The translations under genes were made by a program, and so were the position numbers. Under the pieces are notes generated by a model. That model searched no databases, was not told the origin of the DNA, and saw only the letters and a list, made by a program, of their open reading frames with translations. Below, one piece after another: positions 16,841 to 25,325 of a stretch of 64,000 nucleotides of DNA (positions are counted from its first letter, which is position 1; the number at the start of each line of letters is the position of its first letter). Source of the stretch: Candidatus Amarobacter glycogenicus. GTDB lineage: Bacteria > Chloroflexota > Dehalococcoidia > Tepidiformales > Tepidiformaceae. The stretch spans positions 148,501-212,500 of the forward strand of contig JADJZF010000006.1 in assembly GCA_016719395.1 (NCBI GenBank), in the 5' to 3' direction.

Positions 16841-17110
16841 TTAGAGTTCCTTCACGTCAACGATCTGGAACTTGCCGCCGGTCTCGCTCCACTTGCTCCA
16901 AATCTTGCGGGTGCTCGCACCGATGTAGCTGATTTCGGCTTCGTTGTTGCCGAGTTCCTTCACTTCGAACGACATCGCGGTGATCGGGTTGGCCGCCAAT
17001 CCCATGATCTTGGCCATTGCCTCGGGTGCGAAGTCGCCCATCAGGCCGGCGACATTGCCGTTCACGACATCCTGGGCGTGGCGGTTGAGGGTGTCCTTCA
17101 GTTCTGCCAT
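16841..17110 (-). CDS. NTF2-like hypothetical protein, copy B
   Basis: 89 aa from ATG 17110; the longer open frame to 17320 has no support. N-R-H-A-Q-D-V-V-N-G-N-V-A-G-L-M-G-D-F aligns with copy A, and the C-terminal W-S-E-T-G-G-K-F-Q-I-V-D aligns with its end, so this is a tandem duplication. AAGGGACGG lies upstream of the start. First gene of the 17110-to-15983 operon ending in sixA. Confidence 0.6.
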   Translation of the reverse strand: MAELKDTLNRHAQDVVNGNVAGLMGDFAPEAMAKIMGLAANPITAMSFEVKELGNNEAEISYIGASTRKIWSKWSETGGKFQIVDVKEL

Positions 17111-17271
17111 GTGCGTGGTCCGTCCCTTCGTGGTCGGTAGATTCGCGACGAAGGATAGCGGTGCGCAGTCGCGCCCCGCAATCATCCGGACTCCGGGCGC
17201 GCAACCGGGCTTGTTGTGTCGAGTACGGGTTCCAGGCCGCGCGGGGATTCCGGAAACGAGGCGAGCGCCGA

Positions 17272-17562
17272 TCAGGCGGGCGGCGGCAGGAGGACCTCGT
17301 TCCAATTGTCCACTCGCCACTTCGCGACCGCGCCACTCGTGACGAAGGGGTCGCCTCTTGCAAACTCCTCAGCCGCCTGTCTCGTGTGGAAGACGCCATA
17401 GGCGAGGCCCGAAGGCCGGCCTTCGGCGTCCACGATGGGGCCCGACGCAACGAACTCGCCGCGCGCAGCGAATTCGTTGATGCGTGCGCGGTTGGCCGGG
17501 TAAGTAGCGCGAAGCAACTCCGGGCTGACGTCGCCTGTCTCGTAGACCATGAGGTATTTCAT
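17272..17562 (-). CDS. YciI-like protein
   Basis: 96 aa from ATG 17562, preceded by CAGGA 7 nt upstream. K-Y-L-M-V-Y-E at the start, R-I-N-E-F-A-A-R-G-E-F-V-A-S-G-P in the middle and the pattern A-E-E-F-A-R-G-D-P-F near residue 69 are typical of the YCII ferredoxin-like fold, which has a conserved His-Asp type site in some members. Function uncertain. The upstream extension of the frame runs into the tRNA gene and is spurious. Confidence 0.75.
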   Translation of the reverse strand: MKYLMVYETGDVSPELLRATYPANRARINEFAARGEFVASGPIVDAEGRPSGLAYGVFHTRQAAEEFARGDPFVTSGAVAKWRVDNWNEVLLPPPA

Positions 17563-17625
17563 CGGACGGTCCTGACTTGGGGGTCGTAGCCCCGTTACGG
17601 CGGGGCGGTAGCCAACCGGCCCGGG

Positions 17626-17663
17626 CAGAACTCGGTAATGCAGACGCTCAGAACTCGGTAATG
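17626..17663. repeat. 15-bp direct repeat at the 3' end of tRNA-Val
   Basis: CAGAACTCGGTAATG occurs at 17626-17640 and again at 17649-17663, separated by 8 bp. The second copy overlaps two bases of the encoded CCA end of the tRNA gene. It may reflect a local duplication, or the scar of an integration or excision event at the tRNA. Confidence 0.5.
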
Positions 17664-17738
17664 GTGGGCGATACTGGATTCGAACCAGTGACCTCTGCGA
17701 TGTCAACGCAGCGCTCTAACCATCTGAGCTAACCGCCC
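17662..17738 (-). tRNA. tRNA-Val (anticodon GAC) with encoded CCA
   Basis: Cloverleaf on the minus strand: acceptor stem GGGCGGT paired with ATCGCCC (one G-T wobble), D arm TTAGCTCAGATGGTTAGAGC, anticodon stem CTGCG/CGCAG around loop TTGACAT (anticodon GAC), T arm ACTGG-TTCGAAT-CCAGT and discriminator A at 17665. The three bases 17664-17662 read CCA on the minus strand, so the 3' end is genome-encoded. It reads GUC and GUU valine codons. Confidence 0.97.
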
Positions 17739-17753
17739 CAACGCGGAACGCTC

Positions 17754-17783
17754 AGGATAGCGCAGCCGCCGCGACTGTGCCAA
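17754..17783 (-). promoter_or_regulatory. Promoter of tRNA-Val
   Basis: On the minus strand TTGGCA (17783-17778) and TATCCT (17759-17754) are separated by 18 bp, a good sigma-70 type match. The tRNA 5' end is at 17738, 15 bp after the -10 hexamer, which leaves a short leader for RNase P to remove. Confidence 0.65.
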
Positions 17784-17830
17784 CGACGCGAACCATGGGC
17801 CGTTGGACTTGCCGCAGATACGATACTCCT

Positions 17831-18334
17831 GTGCAGGATCAACCCAGGTCGCTCCATGAGGACTACCTCCGTGCGCTCCTCTTCGGCCTCCAGGATGGCA
17901 TCGTTTCAACCACCGGCGTGGTCGTCGGTATTTCCACTGGGGTCAGCGACAAGGCGATCATCATCCTCGCCGCCCTGGTCGCAGTGAGTGTCGAAGCTTC
18001 GTCGATGGCGGCCGGGCAGTACACCTCGGAGAAGGCCGTCCACCAGATGGACCGGACGGGCAGGCACACCGACAGCCTCCTGCTCGGGTCGCTCATCATG
18101 TTCCTGGCGTATCTCGCCGGCGGTTCGTTCTCGATCGTCCCCACGGTGCTCATCGACCAGCCGCTTGCCCGCCTGGTGGCCGTCGCCTCGTCGTTTGTTG
18201 GGCTCTTCGCGATCGGTTATCTGAAGGGCGTCCTCGTCGAAGGCAAACCGCTGCGCAGTGCCATCGAGTTATTCGTCATCGGCGGCCTGGCTACAGCGCT
18301 CGGTCTCGTCGTCGGCCGCGTCCTGAAGGTCTGA
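17831..18334 (+). CDS. VIT1/CCC1 family Fe2+/Mn2+ transporter
   Basis: 167 aa from GTG 17831. It begins with a Y-L-R-A-L-L-F-G-L-Q-D-G-I-V-S-T-T-G-V-V-V-G-I helix, then E-A-S-S-M-A-A-G-Q-Y-T-S-E-K, the VIT/Ccc1 signature, and three further TM segments. The family exports or stores ferrous iron or manganese. Shorter than many members because the cytoplasmic metal-binding loop is minimal. The start lies exactly 6 nt after TACGAT and has no Shine-Dalgarno site, so it is probably leaderless. Divergent from the tRNA-Val gene. Confidence 0.8.
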   Translation: MQDQPRSLHEDYLRALLFGLQDGIVSTTGVVVGISTGVSDKAIIILAALVAVSVEASSMAAGQYTSEKAVHQMDRTGRHTDSLLLGSLIMFLAYLAGGSFSIVPTVLIDQPLARLVAVASSFVGLFAIGYLKGVLVEGKPLRSAIELFVIGGLATALGLVVGRVLKV

Positions 18335-18399
18335 CCGCCGGGCGAGCGGTGGCACATCCCTGGCGCCCTGTGCAATTCCCGAACTGCGTTCGGATGTGC

Positions 18400-18405
18400 G
18401 ATAAT
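18400..18405 (+). promoter_or_regulatory. Probable -10 element of the 18439 gene
   Basis: GATAAT matches five of six bases of TATAAT and lies 33 bp before the ATG, downstream of only a weak -35 (TTCCCG, 18-bp spacer). Together with AAGGAG at 18421 it gives the 18439 gene a conventional leader. Confidence 0.4.
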
Positions 18406-18438
18406 CCACCGGACCACTTCAAGGAGAAGAAGAAGACT

Positions 18439-18735
18439 ATGGCACTTGATGGCAACTGGAACCTGACGATGAACTCGCCGATGGGCGCCCGCCCCGTCAC
18501 GGCGAATTTCAAGACCGATGGTGGCACGATCTCGGGTGAGTTCACCGGCCCGCAGGGTAACGCTCCTGTGTCCGGCACGGCCGATGGCAACAACGTTGCC
18601 TTCTCGGCGACGATCGCCGGCCCGATGGGCCAGATGGAACTCAAGTTCAGCGGCGCCGTTGATGGCGATACCGTTTCTGGCAACGTCCAGTTCGGCGCCT
18701 TCGGCAGCGGCACCTTCTCGGGCGCCAAGGCCTAA
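18439..18735 (+). CDS. Small beta-rich protein, hypothetical
   Basis: 98 aa from ATG 18439, with AAGGAG at 18421-18426. The sequence is Gly/Ser/Thr-rich with repeated short strands (G-T-I-S-G-E-F, D-T-V-S-G-N-V, G-S-G-T-F-S-G), typical of a small beta-barrel also seen in actinobacterial and chloroflexal proteins of unknown role. There is no signal peptide or cysteine. It ends before a strong terminator, so it is an independent unit. Confidence 0.7.
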   Translation: MALDGNWNLTMNSPMGARPVTANFKTDGGTISGEFTGPQGNAPVSGTADGNNVAFSATIAGPMGQMELKFSGAVDGDTVSGNVQFGAFGSGTFSGAKA

Positions 18736-18767
18736 AGGCCGTTCCGTCCGGGAGAATTGTCCCAGCA

Positions 18768-18804
18768 GAGGCACGGAGGTTTCCTCCGTGCCTCCTTTGT
18801 TTTC
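18768..18804 (+). terminator. Strong intrinsic terminator
   Basis: GAGGCACGGAGG (18768-18779) and CCTCCGTGCCTC (18783-18794) form a perfect 12-bp stem with a TTT loop, followed by CTTTGTTTTC. It lies 32 bp after the 18439-18735 stop codon and should end that transcript. Confidence 0.9.
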
Positions 18805-18843
18805 AGGCTGCCCCTCGCCTCGCCGTCCGCGCGCTACGGTTCG

Positions 18844-19230
18844 CTACCACGCGCCCCCGCCACTTCGGGATTCGAGCACACGCCGGGCGGTGCGCTGGAC
18901 CTCGATCCCGGGTAGTTCCATCTCGTGTGAGTCGTGGCGGAACCCGCACTTGAACTGGCCCCAGAGATACTTCGGATAGAAGCGCCAGCCCAGTTCCCGG
19001 ACCTGGCCGATGTGCACCGCCTCATGTGCGAGCAGCGCTAGCCCACGGGCCGTTTCTGGGCGGTAGCGTCCCGCCCGCATGAAGACGAACGGCGAGAATG
19101 TGACGGCGCTCATGCCGAGAAGGACGGGCGCCCATCGCCATGGGATCCCCGTCAGAAGGCGCATTCGCCGCAAGTCTTCTTCGGGCACGAAGTCGCGCAG
19201 GGTGGTCACCGTTGCCTCGGAGAGCCGCAT
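18844..19230 (-). CDS. Putative zinc metallopeptidase with HExxH motif
   Basis: 128 aa from ATG 19230. H-E-A-V-H-I-G-Q near residue 82 is an HExxHxxQ zinc site as in DUF4157-like peptidases, and the later H-E-M-E-L-P may supply the third ligand. A hydrophobic stretch W-R-W-A-P-V-L-L-G-M-S-A-V precedes it. The ATG is 7 nt after TACCTT with no Shine-Dalgarno site, suggesting leaderless transcription. The 47-bp gap to the upstream YYY gene makes a shared mRNA also possible. Substrate unknown. Confidence 0.65.
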   Translation of the reverse strand: MRLSEATVTTLRDFVPEEDLRRMRLLTGIPWRWAPVLLGMSAVTFSPFVFMRAGRYRPETARGLALLAHEAVHIGQVRELGWRFYPKYLWGQFKCGFRHDSHEMELPGIEVQRTARRVLESRSGGGAW

Positions 19231-19276
19231 GTCGGCGAAGGTAGCAGGTTTCTCACTCCCCCGTGCCGTTCGTGAT

Positions 19277-22200
19277 TCAGCGGACCCGATAGATGGCGTC
19301 GTTGCCGCTCCGGAACACCTCTTCGAGCCCTGGCATCTGCGCGAACTTCGCGATCCCCACGTCGCTGCCGTGGAACCGCTCCTCGGCGCCGACAACGACA
19401 TACCGCACGTTGTACTTCTCGAGGTAGCTCATCGCATACGCCTGGTCGGGGACACGGTAGAACTGCTCCGTCTCGAAGCGCCGCTTCTGGATTTGCTCCG
19501 AGTAGTCAGTGCGCTGCTGCACCTGGTGCCAGTCCCACCCGATGACCGCCGGGAGCCCCGTGTACTCGGAGATCCGGCCCGTCCATCGATAAAGCGGTCC
19601 GACCGCCTCCACGATCACCGGTGAACCCTCGACGTTGTTCCGCAACCACTCGATGAGCGGCCGGTCATCTTCGAGGACGATCGGCGTATCCGCCGGCGGG
19701 TTGTTGTCGACCGATTCGACAAAGACCGCGCCCGGCAGGAAGGCAAAGCCGTCGAGTGTGGGGCCGGTCTCGCGGAAGCGCGCATCCTGGCGTGCGGCGG
19801 TCCCGGAGATGAGGAAGAGGCTCGCGCCGAGCCAGAGGGCGCCGAGGATCGTAGCTGTGCCGAGCCCGGCGACTGCGCGGCCCGGTTTCGGCCGCAACCG
19901 CCATCCGCGTGCGTCCCACAGGGCAGCGCCGGTGTACCAGGCAGCGTAGCCGCTGGCGAGCGCGAAGAGTTGCCATGCCTGCATGCCGAACTTGAAGACA
20001 GTGTTCATCCGCTCGATATCGCCCTTCAGGGTGACGAGGTCCACTCCCACGGCGACGCCGAAACCCAGCGCGAACATGGCGGTCGCCAGTGTCCTCGGAA
20101 GGTCGGGCACCGGGCGCTTCAACTCGAGCCAGAGCAGGTTGAAGAGGAAGAGTTCGAAGACCGCGCCGAGGGCGATGGTCGTTAGTCCGAAGGGCCACGT
20201 CGCTGCTATCACTCCACTGAGGAAAATCGCAAGCGACCCGACCTCGAGCCAGCCGTTTACGGTAGCGAGGAACGGATTGCTCCCGTGGTTGAACTCTCGT
20301 GCTTCGAGTTCCTCCCGGTAGCGGACTGCCAGGAACGTGAGGGCGAACGCGATGTACACCCCGAAGTGGACGAAGAACTGGTGTGCCTTCGTCGTAGCTA
20401 CCGCTCGCCGCACCCCGGGATCGAACGTCTCGAAGTGCGAGGTGTACGGCGAGAAAGCCACGGAGGCGACGACCCCGGCGATGGCCAGGTGGGCCACCCC
20501 GTTCCAGAAACGGTCCTGCCAGCGCCCCTCCGCGCGGAGAAGTTGCCCCAGCGGGATGCCGACGCCGGCGATGAGCACCGCCGTCGGGAAATCCCACGTA
20601 TGGACTGTCCGGACGAGCCCGACGGCCAGTCCGAGGACCACGGCGAGCACCCATGTCTGAGCCCGAAGGCGGCCGCGGACGCTGGCGGCGTAGGCGACCA
20701 CCAGCGCAACCACGGAGCCGAAGAATGGCAGCCCCATGAGATGCGGGTGCAGGTCCGCGAACAGCATCGACCAGTACGGGAACTCGGTGATGTCGATCGT
20801 CCCGAAGTGCACACGGGAGCTCCGCCACCAGTCGAACGGCCGGAGGGCGGCCCCCTCGATGAGCCACGCCCAGAGCCCTCCGAAGATGCCGACGGCTCCG
20901 CCGATAACCGGCACGCCTTCGCCGGCGCCCCATGTGTTCGCCGTCTGAAGCCGCTCTATCCACTGGTGCGCGCCATCCAGGTTGGCGATACCGATGAGGA
21001 GCACGGCCCCGGCGATGCCCGCCAGGATGGCCGGCCGCCGAGCGGCTGCCGGCGTGGCATCCCGCACCCGGGCGCTCATCCCCACCAGGGACTGGACGAC
21101 CGTGAACGCGACAGTCGAGGCAAGCGCGGCGTAGGTCGGTACGCCGAGGTTGAAGGCCACCTCGGGGACGATCTTCAGCGCCCGGATCGGGACTGCGAGA
21201 AAGAACCACCCCATGTAGTAATAGTTCAGCGAGCCCCCGGCGAACCAGGGGTCGTACGGCGGCATGATCGTGGAACGGGTGACTGCCGTGAGGTAGGCGA
21301 TCTCCATCGGCTTCTCGCCGCCCTGCGGATGGTGCCAGAGGTCCGGGTTGTAGGCCCGGATGAGCAGGAACGCGAAGAAGGCGACGACGAAGACGGCATC
21401 GGCGGCCAGCCAGGACCGCCAGTGAGCGCGCGCGTCTTCGCGCAGGGCAGCGAGTCGGAACACCCCGGTCGTCACCCCGAGCACGAGGACGCTTGCGAAC
21501 ACGGCCCAGACGAGGCTGCCTGAGAACTGGGCGGCACCCCAGGCGACCAGCATCCACGTCGGCAGCGCCACCGACGCGAGCCCGAGCAGTTTGCTGAGCC
21601 CGTAGCCGCGGGCCGGGAGCGCGCGGAAGAGCCAGGTGACCCATGGCACCGTCGCCACGGCCGCCACTTCCAGCCAGAGGAGCCACCAGAGCCATGGCAA
21701 CCCGCTGGCCCAGCCGTCCGCATCAAACACGTCTGTGAAGGTTCCACCGGCCTGCTGTGTCTCCGCCTCATCCGGCGTGAACTGCAGGCCATTGGTCCTC
21801 CCTTGCCGCGGGAGGAGGTTGATGGCGCGTTCTGGGTGCGCCTCGCCAAGCAACGCCAGCGCTTCCTCTGCGTTGAAGTCCGCAGACTTCTTGTAGATCC
21901 GGACCTCCGGGTGGTCGTACACCGTGAACGACTCCTCGGAGCTGGAATCATCGACGGAGATGCCCAGGAACGTTGGGTGGACCTTGAACGTCGCGACCCG
22001 TTCGAAGCCGAGTTCCCCGGTCTCGAGCAGTTCGTAGTAGCGGTTCGTCGCCGGGTACTCCCGTTCCAGCCGCTTTACCGAATCGCGCACGCGGTTCGAA
22101 GTAATAGCGACATAATCCGCGGCGACGAGTCCGCCGGCATTCCGGTTCGAGGCGTCGCCGAAGACGAGCTTCCGGACCTTCTCGGTTGAATCGGTGTCGT

Positions 22201-23812
22201 AAGGGAACGTCTCGACAATGGAGTAGGAGCGCTCTTCGCCCGGGATCGCGTATGGGATGGTGTCGTCCCAGATCTCACCCGTGATCTTGCTTCCCGGCGG
22301 GACGTTGTCGTAGATCCAACGGCTGGCAGCGATGCGGGGGTGCTCCTGGGAATAGACGGATTGGAAGGCCAGTGCCCACCAGCCGGTGGCGACGACGACT
22401 ATGGCCACCGCAGCCGGGTACGCCCATCGGGTGGCGCGAGGCGGGAGTGCTGGGAGCCTTACGTGCCCACCTGCAGCGTCCGGGTCGCTCATCGGCTGCC
22501 GGGATCTGCGCCAGAGCGCGGCCAGGCCCCATGCCGCCAGGACCGCCAGGATGGGGTACATCGGTTCGAAGTAGCGCATGAAAGCCACGAAGCGCGGCCC
22601 CTGGAAGACGAACACTGTTGCCGCCAGCGCCAGTGGGAGGGCGAGCGTGACTTCGCGCCTGCGAAAGAGCACGACGCCCGCCGCGGCCATCGAGACCCAG
22701 GCGGCGATACCAAAGGCCGGCCCCATGCCCCACAGCACCATGTTCCTGAGTGGTGTCAGGAATGGAGTGGTTCCGGCGAATTGGACGAAAGGCGGGTAGT
22801 CTGCGTTGCCCTGCTGGAACTCGCGCTCGCGCTGGATGTCGTCCCACCAGCGCTGGTTGAAGGCCATGTCCCAGAAGTTCGGGCCCTGGAATGCGTAAGG
22901 CTGGGCAAGTCGAAAGACCACCAGCGCCACCGCCCCGGCCATGCAAAGCATGGAAATGTCGTTCGCCCACTGCCAGACCGGCGCATTCTCCTTGCGTGGG
23001 GGGGATTCTCCCCCCCATCGCAGCCCGAGGCGCGGCAGGTCTCGTAGCGCGATGCGCAGGCCGATGGCGATCACCGGGGCGACCGCGAAAATGGCGCCGT
23101 TCACCTTGCAGGCCCAGGCCAGCCCCATCGCCAGGCCGATCCCCGTCGCGTATGCCCAGGCTGTGCGGTCACCTGCTCGGACCAATCGCGTGCTCAGGAG
23201 GAGCGTCAACGTCGCGAAGAACGTGAGGTACGGGTCCATCGTCCAGAAGTGGGCGAGCTGTGTAGGGAGCACTGCGAGCGCGTAGCGGGGGGCGGCGAGC
23301 AGGCCGACCCTCCGGTTGGATACCGTCGCCGCGAGAAGGAACACAAGCAGGACCGTCGCCGTATCGAAGCCGGCGGTGACACGGCGGCCCCAGGTGACCG
23401 TGCTGGCGTACGAGTTGCCTGGGCCTTCCGGATCGTCTCCAGCGATGGTCGCTACCGCTTTCACCAGGAAGAGAGGGAACGTCCCGTAGACAAAGGAGTT
23501 GGTCTGTCCGTCGTTGTAGGGGTTCAGCGGGCTGGTGGAGGTGTCGAAGTAGCCGCCCGCCGAATCGGGCCAGTCGAGCCGATCGGTGACGAGGGAGAGG
23601 AAGCGTTCGTCCGGGTGCATTTGTAGCGGGTCGTCCGCGCCTTCCGGCTGATCCCAGTCGAGACCGTGAAAGCGGAGCAGGCCACCGAGCAGGAGGATGG
23701 CGCCGAGGGCCAACGGCCACGACCGCGCCAGGGCAGGCCTTCCTCGCCTGTCGAGGAACGCCCGAACACGGTGCCGGGGCAAGAGTCCCCGCTCGAGCGG
23801 CGTTTCGGCCAA
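19277..23812 (-). CDS. Giant polytopic membrane protein: glycosyltransferase-like N-terminus fused to YYY (DUF2298) domain
   Basis: 1511 aa. Residues ~30-650 look like a PMT/ArnT-type GT-C glycosyltransferase (D-P-L-Q-M-H-P-D-E-R-F near 62, many TM helices, a soluble loop with Y-S-Q-E-H-P-R). The second half carries the chloroflexal/archaeal YYY domain with P-W-F-A-G-G, N-Y-Y-Y-M-G near residue 865, and F-K-F-G-M-Q-A-W near residue 1280, then a soluble tail with W-D-W-H. It probably handles lipid-linked sugars at the cell envelope. TTG start with GAGGG upstream. A G7/C7 palindrome at 22998-23016 lies in the coding region without breaking the frame. Confidence 0.8.
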   Translation of the reverse strand: MAETPLERGLLPRHRVRAFLDRRGRPALARSWPLALGAILLLGGLLRFHGLDWDQPEGADDPLQMHPDERFLSLVTDRLDWPDSAGGYFDTSTSPLNPYNDGQTNSFVYGTFPLFLVKAVATIAGDDPEGPGNSYASTVTWGRRVTAGFDTATVLLVFLLAATVSNRRVGLLAAPRYALAVLPTQLAHFWTMDPYLTFFATLTLLLSTRLVRAGDRTAWAYATGIGLAMGLAWACKVNGAIFAVAPVIAIGLRIALRDLPRLGLRWGGESPPRKENAPVWQWANDISMLCMAGAVALVVFRLAQPYAFQGPNFWDMAFNQRWWDDIQREREFQQGNADYPPFVQFAGTTPFLTPLRNMVLWGMGPAFGIAAWVSMAAAGVVLFRRREVTLALPLALAATVFVFQGPRFVAFMRYFEPMYPILAVLAAWGLAALWRRSRQPMSDPDAAGGHVRLPALPPRATRWAYPAAVAIVVVATGWWALAFQSVYSQEHPRIAASRWIYDNVPPGSKITGEIWDDTIPYAIPGEERSYSIVETFPYDTDSTEKVRKLVFGDASNRNAGGLVAADYVAITSNRVRDSVKRLEREYPATNRYYELLETGELGFERVATFKVHPTFLGISVDDSSSEESFTVYDHPEVRIYKKSADFNAEEALALLGEAHPERAINLLPRQGRTNGLQFTPDEAETQQAGGTFTDVFDADGWASGLPWLWWLLWLEVAAVATVPWVTWLFRALPARGYGLSKLLGLASVALPTWMLVAWGAAQFSGSLVWAVFASVLVLGVTTGVFRLAALREDARAHWRSWLAADAVFVVAFFAFLLIRAYNPDLWHHPQGGEKPMEIAYLTAVTRSTIMPPYDPWFAGGSLNYYYMGWFFLAVPIRALKIVPEVAFNLGVPTYAALASTVAFTVVQSLVGMSARVRDATPAAARRPAILAGIAGAVLLIGIANLDGAHQWIERLQTANTWGAGEGVPVIGGAVGIFGGLWAWLIEGAALRPFDWWRSSRVHFGTIDITEFPYWSMLFADLHPHLMGLPFFGSVVALVVAYAASVRGRLRAQTWVLAVVLGLAVGLVRTVHTWDFPTAVLIAGVGIPLGQLLRAEGRWQDRFWNGVAHLAIAGVVASVAFSPYTSHFETFDPGVRRAVATTKAHQFFVHFGVYIAFALTFLAVRYREELEAREFNHGSNPFLATVNGWLEVGSLAIFLSGVIAATWPFGLTTIALGAVFELFLFNLLWLELKRPVPDLPRTLATAMFALGFGVAVGVDLVTLKGDIERMNTVFKFGMQAWQLFALASGYAAWYTGAALWDARGWRLRPKPGRAVAGLGTATILGALWLGASLFLISGTAARQDARFRETGPTLDGFAFLPGAVFVESVDNNPPADTPIVLEDDRPLIEWLRNNVEGSPVIVEAVGPLYRWTGRISEYTGLPAVIGWDWHQVQQRTDYSEQIQKRRFETEQFYRVPDQAYAMSYLEKYNVRYVVVGAEERFHGSDVGIAKFAQMPGLEEVFRSGNDAIYRVR
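22998..23016. repeat. Homopolymer palindrome G7A-TTC-TC7
   Basis: Eight bases GGGGGGGA pair perfectly with TCCCCCCC around a 3-nt loop. It encodes W-G-G-E-S-P-P in a loop between TM segments of the YYY protein. Such a tract is slippage-prone and can form a hairpin in either strand. Confidence 0.6.
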
Positions 23813-23918
23813 GCGCCCTCCCGTTCCGCCAATTGCCCCACAGGATACTGCCCCGCGCCGACCGGGGAACGGCGCCCCGAGAAAGCGGAAAGGAGCCGGA
23901 CGCCCTTACGATGCACGC

Positions 23919-24563
23919 ATGAGTACGGATCCGGTCTTTCATTGGGCGCGAATCGCCGCGCCTGGCAAGAACTTCGCGGCGTTGGGAAAGCTGATTGAAG
24001 AAACGACGCTTCCCGCGCTTGAACGCCAGGGCGGCCGACGCTGGGCGCTTGCGAATGGGCTCTTTGGGCTCTGGAACCACGAGGTGATCCTCCTGACCAC
24101 CTGGCCGGGCGGAGCGAAACCGGACGAGTACCTCTCGGGCGAACTGCCAGTAGGCGCCACCGTCATGGAGTCCTACGAATTTGTGGCGACTGCCAGGCCC
24201 ACGGACACGAGCCCGCTTTCGAAGCAAGGTGTTTACGTGCACCGCCTGTTCGGCGTCGATTCCGCGAACGTCGAGCGTTTCGTCGAACTTTCCGAGGAGG
24301 CGTGGAGGACGTTCGAAACGGCAAGCGAGTATCAGTCGGAGCTGCAAGGGCTCTTCCGCCAGGTGGACCACCCCGAGACGGGCGGCCTGATGCTCCTCGT
24401 CACCTGGTACGACCGGCTGGAGTCCTGGGAGCGTTCGCGAACGCCTCCGCCGGAGGCCGCGGCGAACTTCCGCGCGCGCGCGCTGATCACGACGCGCTCG
24501 GTCGCCTACGCCACGCGGCTGTTGGGGACGAACCCCGCTGTACGGGGCATGGGCGCCGGGTAG
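23919..24563 (+). CDS. Hypothetical protein, possible two-domain dimeric alpha/beta barrel
   Basis: 214 aa from ATG 23919, exactly 6 nt after TACGAT and without a close Shine-Dalgarno site. Two halves look alike: H-W-A-R-I-A-A-P-G-K ... W-N-H-E-V-I-L-L-T-T-W-P and V-H-R-L-F-G-V-D ... G-L-M-L-L-V-T-W-Y. Each resembles a NIPSNAP or antibiotic-monooxygenase-type ferredoxin-like fold. Cytoplasmic, no membrane segment. Divergent from the YYY gene. Function not recognised. Confidence 0.6.
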   Translation: MSTDPVFHWARIAAPGKNFAALGKLIEETTLPALERQGGRRWALANGLFGLWNHEVILLTTWPGGAKPDEYLSGELPVGATVMESYEFVATARPTDTSPLSKQGVYVHRLFGVDSANVERFVELSEEAWRTFETASEYQSELQGLFRQVDHPETGGLMLLVTWYDRLESWERSRTPPPEAAANFRARALITTRSVAYATRLLGTNPAVRGMGAG

Positions 24564-24635
24564 CCCGCAACGCACAGGATTCGGTTGATTGGCGCCATTG
24601 ACTTTCGCTGAAGTTCGGTTCAGGGTCTCCGCGCT

Positions 24636-25325
24636 GTGTACTGCGGTTCTTGCGGGAACGTAATCGGCGCCGGTTCAAAGTTCTGCGGCGCATGTGGCGC
24701 CCCCCGGCATCTGGAACAGGGGGCGCACTCCGACCGTCACTGGCTGGTCCTTGGCGGCGCCGCCGGTTTGGCCCTGCTTGTCGCGGTCATCCTCGGCGGC
24801 CTGTTCCTCCTGCGGGGAGATGACGAAGCGGTTGACGCCGCGGTGGTGGCGGACATCCAGGGGATCCTTGATTCCCTGCCCGACCTCGAAGGCAAGACCG
24901 ACATGGAACAGATGCGGTCGCTTCTCGGAGCTCCGGACGCCTTCACGATTTTTCGCGAGGAAGACGCCGACGGCGTCGTGCGCCGGCGCGAGGACTGGTA
25001 CTACTTCGAGTATTACTCGGTGTATTCGTTCCTCGATGGCGTGCTGGAAACGAATCTCCCTTTGGACGACCCTTCCGGCATCATGGTGCTTCCCCGGCAC
25101 TGGGACCCCTCGGCGTTCGAACTTGATGCCACCTGGGAGTCGCTGGCGGCGACGCTGGGGGACCCGGCCGCCTTCGAGTCCTTCGAGTTCGAGGAAGAGT
25201 ATGACCTGCCCGGCAGGTACTACGTCGGGAACCAGTTGATCCTGGTGTTCGATGAGGACGGCAAGCTCTACTACGTCGAAGCGGTGCCGCTCGAACCCGG
25301 CGCGGAAGAGGACTACACCTCGTGA
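24636..25325 (+). CDS. Zinc-ribbon membrane-anchored protein
   Basis: 229 aa from GTG 24636. An N-terminal zinc ribbon (C3-G-S-C6 and C17-G-A-C20) is followed by one TM helix at about 37-60 (L-V-L-G-G-A-A-G-L-A-L-L) and an acidic extracytoplasmic domain of ~165 aa rich in Asp, Glu, Phe and Tyr. Zinc ribbons of this kind often begin tethered surface or signalling proteins. The stop overlaps the GTG of the next gene by 4 nt, so the two are coupled and may form a complex. Confidence 0.6.
   Translation: MYCGSCGNVIGAGSKFCGACGAPRHLEQGAHSDRHWLVLGGAAGLALLVAVILGGLFLLRGDDEAVDAAVVADIQGILDSLPDLEGKTDMEQMRSLLGAPDAFTIFREEDADGVVRRREDWYYFEYYSVYSFLDGVLETNLPLDDPSGIMVLPRHWDPSAFELDATWESLAATLGDPAAFESFEFEEEYDLPGRYYVGNQLILVFDEDGKLYYVEAVPLEPGAEEDYTS

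Noticed and set aside
20285..21523. 412-codon plus-strand frame inside the YYY gene
   Set aside because: Antisense shadow of a continuous 1511-aa membrane protein; charged, repeat-like composition without motifs.
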